Assembly (NCBI GenBank): GCA_022563075.1
Contig: JADFOC010000038.1
Coordinates: 1 to 10,866 of the forward strand
Reading direction: 5' to 3'
Length of the DNA stretch: 10,866 bases
Source of the DNA: Pseudomonadota bacterium
GTDB lineage: Bacteria; Pseudomonadota; Gammaproteobacteria; Pseudomonadales; Pseudohongiellaceae
Part shown: piece after piece, positions 1-5,812 of the stretch
Position numbering within the stretch: position 1 is the first letter of the stretch
Layout of the letters: every line of letters starts with the position of its first letter
The notes under the pieces: model-generated
Databases searched by the model: none
What the model saw: only the letters and a program-made list of their open reading frames with translations
Told to the model about the DNA's origin: nothing
Translations under genes and position numbers: made by a program

Positions 1-1
1 T

Positions 2-784
2 CAAGTAGCCGCATTGATAATAGCGATAATCGTGGTTCATGCTACCTATGTCGCGGTGATAAGGCCGAATGCGGAATTACTTCAGGAGCAGCAAAACGTC
101 TTACAGAAAACCGATGAAAACTTCGTTCCGGAGCGATCAGTTTACATAATTTTGCGCGATTATGAGCAGGAGACCTGCATCATTCTCTTGCTCTGGGCTT
201 GTTCGATTATTGGTATGAAGATGCAGCAGACCTTGCGTGAGCGCGCACTGTTAGAACGGACACTGGTACAGGTATCGGACGGGATGAGTATTCTGCCTGA
301 AGACTCGAGAAATTATGCGCGGCCAGTACAGGCGCTCCCGGAGAACGAGCGCAATTTGCTATTACCTCGCGCGCTCCTGGCTGGCCTGCATCGGTTTCAG
401 AGTACACGTAATATTCAAGATGTGGCCTTAACCGTCAAAGATACCTGTGACATCGAAGCAGATCGCATGGAAACAGAGTTAACCATCGTGCGTTATATCG
501 CCTGGGCCATCCCCTCAATAGGATTCCTTGGAACCGTTCGCGGCATCGGTGAAGCGCTCGGACAAGCTTATCAGGCGGTAAATGGAGACATCGTGGGAGT
601 GACAGTCAGCCTGGGTGTGGCATTTAATTCGACCTTCGTCGCGTTGGTTGTGAGCATATTCTTGATGTTTTTATTGCACCAACTGCAGCTCTTGCAGGAC
701 CGACTGGTGCTGGACTGCCATGACTATTGTGATGAAAGAATGATTCGACATTTGCAAGTACCTGAAAAGGACAGCCACGTATGA
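2..784 (+). CDS. MotA/TolQ/ExbB-family proton channel protein (5' partial)
   Basis: Inner-membrane protein of the MotA/TolQ/ExbB family, the ring-forming subunit of pmf-driven motors. The frame is open to the left edge, so the true start lies upstream; the TTG at 14 is inside a hydrophobic stretch and is not a credible start. Visible order: a membrane segment at the cut end (about nt 5-60), a second segment (about 173-220), a cytoplasmic stretch, then the family-defining pair of helices near nt 500-560 (motif AIPSIGFLGTVRGIGEAL) and 590-680 (motif SLGVAFNSTFVALVVSIF). The small-residue-rich T/S-containing final helix is the usual pore-lining element of the family. The stop overlaps the next ATG (ATGA at 781-784), implying translational coupling. 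The two genes after the next one encode TolR/ExbD-like membrane anchors, which fits a B/D-type motor pair. Family assignment is firm; the substrate or process is unknown. Confidence 0.87.
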   Translation, partial: QVAALIIAIIVVHATYVAVIRPNAELLQEQQNVLQKTDENFVPERSVYIILRDYEQETCIILLLWACSIIGMKMQQTLRERALLERTLVQVSDGMSILPEDSRNYARPVQALPENERNLLLPRALLAGLHRFQSTRNIQDVALTVKDTCDIEADRMETELTIVRYIAWAIPSIGFLGTVRGIGEALGQAYQAVNGDIVGVTVSLGVAFNSTFVALVVSIFLMFLLHQLQLLQDRLVLDCHDYCDERMIRHLQVPEKDSHV

Positions 785-2148
785 GCTTGAAGGTCATCGA
801 ATTAAACGACAGCGCCATAAAAGTAGGCGATGAAAACGGAATAATCGTTGAAAGTCCGGGTTTTGCCCTGGCCGTGGGTAAGGAACTGGAGCTAGGCGAC
901 GCCGCCGAGCGACAAGCCCGCCTGCAACCAACCAGCAGCTATAACAAGTTCTGGCATGAGTTGAGCATGGAGCCGCTGTCACATGGCAACGGTGTCAGGC
1001 ACTTTGCTGATTTCGCTTATGCCCATTTGTTGCACCTCGCTCAGCTTGGCGAGATCGATGGCGACGTGATATTTGCCGTGCCGGGTAATTTCACGCGCCA
1101 ACAACTTGGCATCTTGCTGGGTCTCGCCAAACAAAGCCCATTCAACCCGGTCGGAGTGGTCGATTCGGCACTGGCGGCCGTTATTGCATGCGCAGAATCA
1201 CCGTCGATTATCTACGCAGATATTCAGCTGCATCAGGTGCTACTCACCAGGCTGAAGCTAACTGGCGGTCGCCTACAAACTGAATCCGTTATTCAGGTTC
1301 CGGGTGTTGGCACGCAAAACTTCATGGAGTTGATGATGCAATTAACCACAAGATTGTTCATTCAACAGTGCCGATTCAATCCTCAGCATAATGCGGAATC
1401 CGAACAGCAGCTTTATAACGAGTTGCCAAGCTGGCTGCGCCAGAATGATGAAGACCAAAGCAGCCTGTTGCTGGAGCTGAAAACCAGCAGTGCGGTGCAT
1501 ACAGCGAAGATGCCCAGAGAGAGCCTGATTAACAATCTGAGCGGTCACTATAAGAAAATCAGCCAGCAGATTGCTGCGCTCGATACCGGCAAGGATAATC
1601 AGCTGCTGCTTAGTGCGAGGGTGGCTGCGCTACCGGGATTTACCGCTTCATTACGTAGTCACCGTAATTTGCGCGTGTTAGAGCCACACACGATCAACCG
1701 TGCTTGTCTGGATTTTCGCGATAAAATATGCAGCGGCGACGATGGCATGCATCTGGTGAACTCACTCCCGGTAGATAGCACCCGCACTCAAGCAGCAGAT
1801 TCAGGCACGCAATCCAGTTCGATACCAGCCGAGCAGCAAGATCTGCCTACCCATGCATTGTTTTCCAATCGTGCCATTGCTGTCGATGGCATTGAGATGA
1901 AAAACGATGCACAACTCAACGGACATGCCCCGTCGCCGAATACAATCTTCCTATGCCTGGCAAATCTACCGGAACAACTGGGCCGTATCGAAAAGCGGGA
2001 CGAGGGGGTTTATCTGGACAGCGGTAAGCAGGAAGTCCTGTTAAACCAAACCAGAGTGAGTGGCAAACAGAAACTGACTTTGGGTGATCGTATTCAATTT
2101 GCTGAGGGCGGCGAAGAGATTTTTCTAATACAGGTGAATGATGGCTAG
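781..2148 (+). CDS. Degenerate actin/Hsp70-like (ASKHA) protein with FHA-like C-terminus
   Basis: 455 aa, no signal peptide or membrane segment, so probably cytoplasmic. Residues 1 to about 315 follow an Hsp70/actin layout: a phosphate-1-like start (VIELNDSAIKVG), an Hsp70-like stretch at 96-135 (VIFAVPGNFTRQQ, then VVDSALAAV), a phosphate-2-like strand at 145-160 (YADIQLHQVLLTRLKL), and an adenosine-motif-like stretch at 276-291 (LLLSARVAALPGF). The glycines expected in all three nucleotide motifs are missing, so it may bind nucleotide poorly or not at all. Residues about 325-385 form a polar, low-complexity linker. Residues 389-452 resemble the second half of an FHA domain (LLNQTRVSGKQKLTLGDRIQF). 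The start is supported by AAGGA at 767-771, nine bases before the ATG that overlaps the upstream stop. The fold call is read by eye and is inference. A regulatory or scaffold role for the membrane motor is plausible from context. Confidence 0.72.
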   Translation: MSLKVIELNDSAIKVGDENGIIVESPGFALAVGKELELGDAAERQARLQPTSSYNKFWHELSMEPLSHGNGVRHFADFAYAHLLHLAQLGEIDGDVIFAVPGNFTRQQLGILLGLAKQSPFNPVGVVDSALAAVIACAESPSIIYADIQLHQVLLTRLKLTGGRLQTESVIQVPGVGTQNFMELMMQLTTRLFIQQCRFNPQHNAESEQQLYNELPSWLRQNDEDQSSLLLELKTSSAVHTAKMPRESLINNLSGHYKKISQQIAALDTGKDNQLLLSARVAALPGFTASLRSHRNLRVLEPHTINRACLDFRDKICSGDDGMHLVNSLPVDSTRTQAADSGTQSSSIPAEQQDLPTHALFSNRAIAVDGIEMKNDAQLNGHAPSPNTIFLCLANLPEQLGRIEKRDEGVYLDSGKQEVLLNQTRVSGKQKLTLGDRIQFAEGGEEIFLIQVNDG

Positions 2149-3388
2149 ATCCAAGGCCAATAAGCGCAATTTAAATCCCATGAGCTTGGCGTTTCTCGAC
2201 GTCATGTTCTGCGGCTTTGGCGCCGTCATTCTTATCTTTCTCATACTGGACCACGCCAGCACGATTAGCCGCACTGAGAGTAATCCAGATATCACCGCAG
2301 AGATTAATCTACTGCAAGAAGAAGTGAAAGACGGGCAGCTCGGCCTGGTCCAGCTGCGCAACATATTTTCTGATGTAAGCTTTGAGGTGGTGACCGCCGA
2401 AGGTCTCGCCCGTCAAATTCAGGATCAAATCGATAGCTTTCTGCAGGAACTGGCAGCACTGGAAAATTCCAGCGTGGCAACGGTGGAGAGCATAGAGCGA
2501 TTGCGTGCCGATGTACGGGCACTGGAAGAGGACCTGCTACGGCTGCAGGCCAGTGCTTTTGAGCAGGAAGGCAATAGCGTGCGGCAATTCATCGGCGATG
2601 GCAATCGGCAATATCTTTCCGGTTTGTTTCTAGGCGGCCAACGCATACTTATCCTGGTGGATTGCTCAGCCAGCATGCTGGACGATACGCTGCTGAACAT
2701 TATCCGAACGCGCAATCGGGCAGATGAATTCAAGCAGCGTGCGCCCAAGTGGCAGCGCGTGGTCAGGACCGTAGATTGGATTAGTGCACAACTCCCGATA
2801 GCCAGCCGGTATCAGGTTTTCACGTTCAATGAAGAAGTGGTTGCTTCTATTCCTGGCACGGAAGATGAATGGTTAGAGGTGGCAGATCGAGAACAATTGG
2901 ATACAGCAATAGCTAACATTCTGGGAATGGTACCCGGCGGCGGCACTAATCTGGAAAAGACATTTCGATTCGTCGCAAATATGTCACCGATGCCGGATAA
3001 TATTTTTCTGATTACTGACGGCCTGCCGACACGAAACGATCGTGGTTCGTCCAATTCCTTGGTAACACCAGCGCAGCGACTGGATTTGTATGAAGACGCC
3101 TTGGAAGAATTACCTCGGGGAATTCCGGTCAATATAATATTGATGCCACTGGAAGGAGATCCCAGTGCCGCCGCTGTTTTTTGGGAACTGGCTCAATTGA
3201 CCCAGGGTTCATTTATTTCACCCTCGAAAGACTGGCCTGGAGGCACATCGTTACTGCCAACGGCCAGTAGCGAGGAGGGTACTGAGGACGAAGCTGCGGG
3301 TAGTAGTGATCAACAATCAGTCGCTAGGGTTATATCATCAGAGCAGATATCCCAGGACTTAGGGGTATCGTTTCCGGTTAATATTTAG
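2138..3388 (+). CDS. TolR/ExbD-like membrane-anchored VWA-domain protein (first of two)
   Basis: 416 aa. A basic N-terminus (residues 3-10, R/K-rich) precedes one membrane helix at about 16-38, so the rest should be periplasmic. The helix begins with F-L-D-V-x-x-C-G-F-G-A, with Asp21 at its start as in ExbD and TolR. Residues 50-145 are a heptad-like, charged coiled coil. Residues about 168-360 form a VWA domain with an intact MIDAS metal site: D175-x-S177-x-S179, T270 in a GGGTN loop, and D294 in LITDG. The C-terminal 50 residues are acidic, Ser/Gly-rich and probably disordered. The start overlaps the upstream gene. ATG codons at 2138 and 2141 are both possible, and AGG at 2132-2134 is better spaced for 2141. 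The VWA call is firm; the motor role is inferred from the membrane motif and the adjacent TolQ-type gene. Confidence 0.86.
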   Translation: MMARSKANKRNLNPMSLAFLDVMFCGFGAVILIFLILDHASTISRTESNPDITAEINLLQEEVKDGQLGLVQLRNIFSDVSFEVVTAEGLARQIQDQIDSFLQELAALENSSVATVESIERLRADVRALEEDLLRLQASAFEQEGNSVRQFIGDGNRQYLSGLFLGGQRILILVDCSASMLDDTLLNIIRTRNRADEFKQRAPKWQRVVRTVDWISAQLPIASRYQVFTFNEEVVASIPGTEDEWLEVADREQLDTAIANILGMVPGGGTNLEKTFRFVANMSPMPDNIFLITDGLPTRNDRGSSNSLVTPAQRLDLYEDALEELPRGIPVNIILMPLEGDPSAAAVFWELAQLTQGSFISPSKDWPGGTSLLPTASSEEGTEDEAAGSSDQQSVARVISSEQISQDLGVSFPVNI

Positions 3389-3391
3389 GAG
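3387..3391 (+). promoter_or_regulatory. Ribosome binding site for the TTG-start VWA gene
   Basis: AGGAG overlaps the stop codon of the preceding VWA gene and lies eight bases before the TTG at 3400. It decides in favour of the TTG start and suggests coupled translation of the two VWA genes. Confidence 0.7.
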
Positions 3392-3399
3392 TTTCAATT

Positions 3400-4404
3400 T
3401 TGGTCGCTCGACGAAGAGAAACAGACTCTTTTTCAGTCTCCTTCCTGGATGTGGCAGCCTGTGGCTTTGGTGCCATGATTATCTTGCTGATGATCACCAA
3501 GTCAGGGGAGCCGGTTACCATCGAGTTTACCGATATCACACCGGAAGCATCCATTCAAGAATTACAGCAGCAACTGTTTGCCATCCGTGGTGAAACGACG
3601 ATCATCAACCGAGAACTGAATGCCAAACATGAACAGCTTTCGGCCATGAAGGATCGAATCGCGCGTCTACGCAGGGACCTGGACGATACCGAGGGACAGT
3701 TTCAGACTTCCAGGCAACTGTCAGATGAAACCACCGAAGAGTTTGGCCGGCTCTCCGTCGCCATGCAAACCCTCACCGAGGAGATGCAGAGGTTGTTGGC
3801 CAATAGCGTCGTGCCGGAAAATAATGCAATCGGTGGCATACCCGTGCATAGCGAGTACATTATTTTCGTGATAGACACCTCTGGCAGTATGTATAACAAC
3901 CCCAGCTGGAACAAAATGCTGGGAATTATCGAAGACACCCTGAACGTTTATCCTGAAGTTAAGGGCATACAAGTGATGAATGATATGGGTGATTACTTGT
4001 TTGATTCCTATCGTGGTCAATGGATTCCTGACACGCCAGGTCGGAGACGTCAGATTCTCTCCACGCTTCGAACCTGGCACCCCTACAGCAACAGTAGCCC
4101 TGTAGAGGGAGTGACACGGGCTATAAACACCTTCTATTCACCGGACAAGAAAATTAGCATCTATGTACTGGGAGATGATTTTCAACCTGGCGGGTCTATT
4201 CAGGAAGTGCTCCGAACAATTGACCGCATTAATCTGGAAGATGAGAACGGTGATCGCCTGGTACGAATCCACGGCATCGGTTTTCCAACGATATTCCAAG
4301 CCGCGGCGCGATTTCGGCAAAGTGTTTATCGTTATTCGAACCTAATGCGAGAGATGACACAGCGAAATGGTGGTACATTTGTAGGTCTGAACGATTTCCG
4401 CTAA
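3400..4404 (+). CDS. TolR/ExbD-like membrane-anchored VWA-domain protein (second of two)
   Basis: 334 aa with the same plan as its upstream neighbour. A basic N-terminus (RRR at 4-6) precedes a membrane helix at about 13-33 that carries the same F-L-D-V-x-x-C-G-F-G-A motif (Asp17). A coiled coil spans about 48-135 and a periplasmic VWA domain about 150-330. MIDAS residues D159-x-S161-x-S163 are present, as is the acidic loop near D259 (VLGDD). At the threonine position only serines (about 230-233) are seen, so metal binding may differ. The TTG start at 3400 is chosen because AGGAG lies eight bases upstream and because the next ATG (codon 26) would cut the membrane motif. Outside the anchor and MIDAS it is not an obvious duplicate of the preceding protein, so the two probably form distinct subunits or stator heads. 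Confidence 0.84.
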   Translation: MVARRRETDSFSVSFLDVAACGFGAMIILLMITKSGEPVTIEFTDITPEASIQELQQQLFAIRGETTIINRELNAKHEQLSAMKDRIARLRRDLDDTEGQFQTSRQLSDETTEEFGRLSVAMQTLTEEMQRLLANSVVPENNAIGGIPVHSEYIIFVIDTSGSMYNNPSWNKMLGIIEDTLNVYPEVKGIQVMNDMGDYLFDSYRGQWIPDTPGRRRQILSTLRTWHPYSNSSPVEGVTRAINTFYSPDKKISIYVLGDDFQPGGSIQEVLRTIDRINLEDENGDRLVRIHGIGFPTIFQAAARFRQSVYRYSNLMREMTQRNGGTFVGLNDFR

Positions 4405-4430
4405 AAGTTATGATTACTGTGGGACAAAGA

Positions 4431-4436
4431 AAAGAG
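4431..4436 (+). promoter_or_regulatory. Likely ribosome binding site for lipoprotein gene at 4443
   Basis: AAAGAG ends six bases before the ATG at 4443. The ATG at 4410 has no purine-rich site before it, and the one at 4458 has only a weak one, so this site supports 4443. Confidence 0.4.
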
Positions 4437-4442
4437 TCAGAG

Positions 4443-5069
4443 ATGGGTACAATAGGCATGAAAAAATTTAAAGTTTTGGGTTCAGCAGTGGCTTTATTGT
4501 CACTGGCCGCCTTAACTGGCTGCGGCGTCAGCAATGTAGTTATCGAAGGGAATTTCCCGACACCAAATATCAACAAACTGCCGATATCCGTGGCCGTGTA
4601 TTACGATGATGCGCTGCGGGATTTTTCCTATATAGAATACTCCGAGACCGGGCGGGAAGAATTTAATATAGAAAGTGGCCAGTCTCATATACAGCTCTTC
4701 AATGCGGTACTGCCGGCTATGTTTGATCAAGTGATCTATGTGGACAGTATAGAAGAAGCGCAGGAATATGGAGTAGATGCTGTGTTTGCACCAGCCATAG
4801 AAGAATTTCAATTGGCCCTTCCGACCAAAACAAAACTGGATGTGTATGAGGTATGGATAAAATACAACATGCGATTACTCACTGTGGAAGGTGATTACAT
4901 CGCCGATTGGGTGCTTACTTCCTACGGGAAGACGCCTACCGAGTCTTTTCGTTCCGTTGAATCGGCGATTAATGACGCCGCCGTTGTTGCCTTGCGTGAC
5001 CTGGCATCGAGCTTTTCCCTAAGCTTCGCCCAGGTTCCGGAAGTGCGTGATTGGTTAGATAACCATTAG
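4443..5069 (+). CDS. Predicted lipoprotein of unknown function
   Basis: 208 aa from this start. Residues 6-27 are a lipoprotein signal peptide: Lys-Lys, a hydrophobic core, then the lipobox L-T-G-C with lipidated Cys27. Serine after Cys-Gly-Val, and no Asp at +2, favours outer-membrane sorting under the usual Lol rule. The mature part is mixed alpha/beta, with strands such as ISVAVYY and VDAVFAPAIEEFQL and a C-terminal amphipathic helix (about 170-195), a pattern seen in several small envelope lipoprotein families. I do not recognise the family. ATG 4443 is chosen for AAAGAG six bases upstream; ATG 4458 (Met-Lys-Lys) is the main alternative, and ATG 4410 gives an unlikely polar extension. It follows the second VWA gene by about 38 bases and precedes another lipoprotein, so it probably acts with the membrane motor genes. 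Confidence 0.78.
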   Translation: MGTIGMKKFKVLGSAVALLSLAALTGCGVSNVVIEGNFPTPNINKLPISVAVYYDDALRDFSYIEYSETGREEFNIESGQSHIQLFNAVLPAMFDQVIYVDSIEEAQEYGVDAVFAPAIEEFQLALPTKTKLDVYEVWIKYNMRLLTVEGDYIADWVLTSYGKTPTESFRSVESAINDAAVVALRDLASSFSLSFAQVPEVRDWLDNH

Positions 5070-5096
5070 AGCACAGCGCTTGAGCTGAGGTTTGTC

Positions 5097-5774
5097 ATGA
5101 AGCTATTTTTAATATCAATTAGTCTGAAGACGGTCGCTGCGTTGTTCGTTCTGTTGGGCATGCTTGCGTCATGCACCAGCACTACGGTCGATGAATTTCG
5201 CCAGGGTGAGACCGGTATCGAGAGTAATGAATCGATAGTGATTCTCGGCCGACGCCAGGCGAGCGATTATGAAACAAGGTCGGAATTCGTCTCCTGTGTC
5301 GGCAAGCACATTAATCGTGGCGAGAATGCAATTCATGTAATTCCCGAGCAAGAATTTATCGATGCGATGTTTCCCTGGTTCGAACCGCGTACCGCACCCC
5401 TGCGGACACGAGATCTGGAACGGCTGATGGCCGAAGATGTGATCGCAAACAAGATGATGGAGTTTGGTATTCGCTATATTATATGGGTGGATGGCTTCAC
5501 CGAGACTACTGGACGCGCTGGCTCAATTTCTTGCACTATCGGACCGGGCGGCGGTGGCTGTTTCGGTTTCGGTACCTGGGAAGATGACGCAAATTTCGAT
5601 GCAAGAATCTGGGATGTCAGCACAATGTCCGCAGTAGGAATAATCAGCACCGACGCAACCGGACAATCTTATATGCCCGCCATTATAATACCCATTCCGC
5701 TAATCGCGAGAGTTGAAGCTAATGCATGTAGTCGCTTGGCTGCTCAACTCAAATCCTTTGTACACGGAAGCTAG
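5097..5774 (+). CDS. Predicted lipoprotein with Gly-rich loop, unknown function
   Basis: 225 aa. A lipoprotein signal peptide ends in the lipobox L-A-S-C with Cys26. The following residues (Thr-Ser-Thr) favour outer-membrane sorting. The mature protein has three further cysteines besides the lipid anchor and one near the C-terminus: Cys67, then Cys146 and Cys155 bracketing a glycine-rich loop (C-T-I-G-P-G-G-G-G-C), which could form a disulfide in the periplasm, and Cys211. The loop is followed by FGFGTWEDDANFDARIWDV, an aromatic and acidic beta-strand pair. I do not recognise a named family. TGAGG at 5086-5090, six bases before ATG 5097, supports the start. It lies 27 bases after one lipoprotein gene and just before a lipoprotein protease gene in the same direction. 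Confidence 0.8.
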   Translation: MKLFLISISLKTVAALFVLLGMLASCTSTTVDEFRQGETGIESNESIVILGRRQASDYETRSEFVSCVGKHINRGENAIHVIPEQEFIDAMFPWFEPRTAPLRTRDLERLMAEDVIANKMMEFGIRYIIWVDGFTETTGRAGSISCTIGPGGGGCFGFGTWEDDANFDARIWDVSTMSAVGIISTDATGQSYMPAIIIPIPLIARVEANACSRLAAQLKSFVHGS

Positions 5775-5802
5775 CTACACAACGCTATGCTTAAAGAATG
5801 AC

Positions 5803-5808
5803 AGGTGG
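5803..5808 (+). promoter_or_regulatory. Ribosome binding site for the M48 protease
   Basis: AGGTGG ends four bases (AGG ends seven bases) before ATG 5813. The alternative ATG at 5798 has only an AAAG that lies too close, so this site favours 5813. Confidence 0.5.
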
Positions 5809-5812
5809 CACC

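Noticed and set aside
14..16. TTG as the true start of the channel gene
   Set aside because: The frame is open to the window edge, and the TTG lies within the first hydrophobic segment with no ribosome site visible; the gene is better called 5' partial.
781..2148. PilM-like type IV pilus actin-fold protein
   Set aside because: No PilN, PilO, PilP or PilQ genes follow, and the sequence has an FHA-like C-terminus and degenerate nucleotide motifs unlike PilM.
3721..4080. Minus-strand open frame of about 119 codons inside the second VWA gene
   Set aside because: It lies wholly inside a well-supported coding region, has no ribosome site or recognisable domain, and reads as a codon-bias shadow. 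The same applies to minus-strand frames at 2425-2748, 2812-3132, 4229-4576 and 9317-9724.
2..4404. Zorya-type antiphage defence system
   Set aside because: A MotA-like gene is present, but there is no ZorB-like OmpA-domain protein and no helicase or nuclease effector; the partners are VWA proteins and lipoproteins. Genes upstream of the window cannot be judged.
2138..4404. Bat/MoxR-type VWA operon
   Set aside because: No MoxR AAA ATPase or DUF58 gene is present, and the VWA proteins have an ExbD-like N-terminal anchor rather than BatA-type flanking membrane helices.
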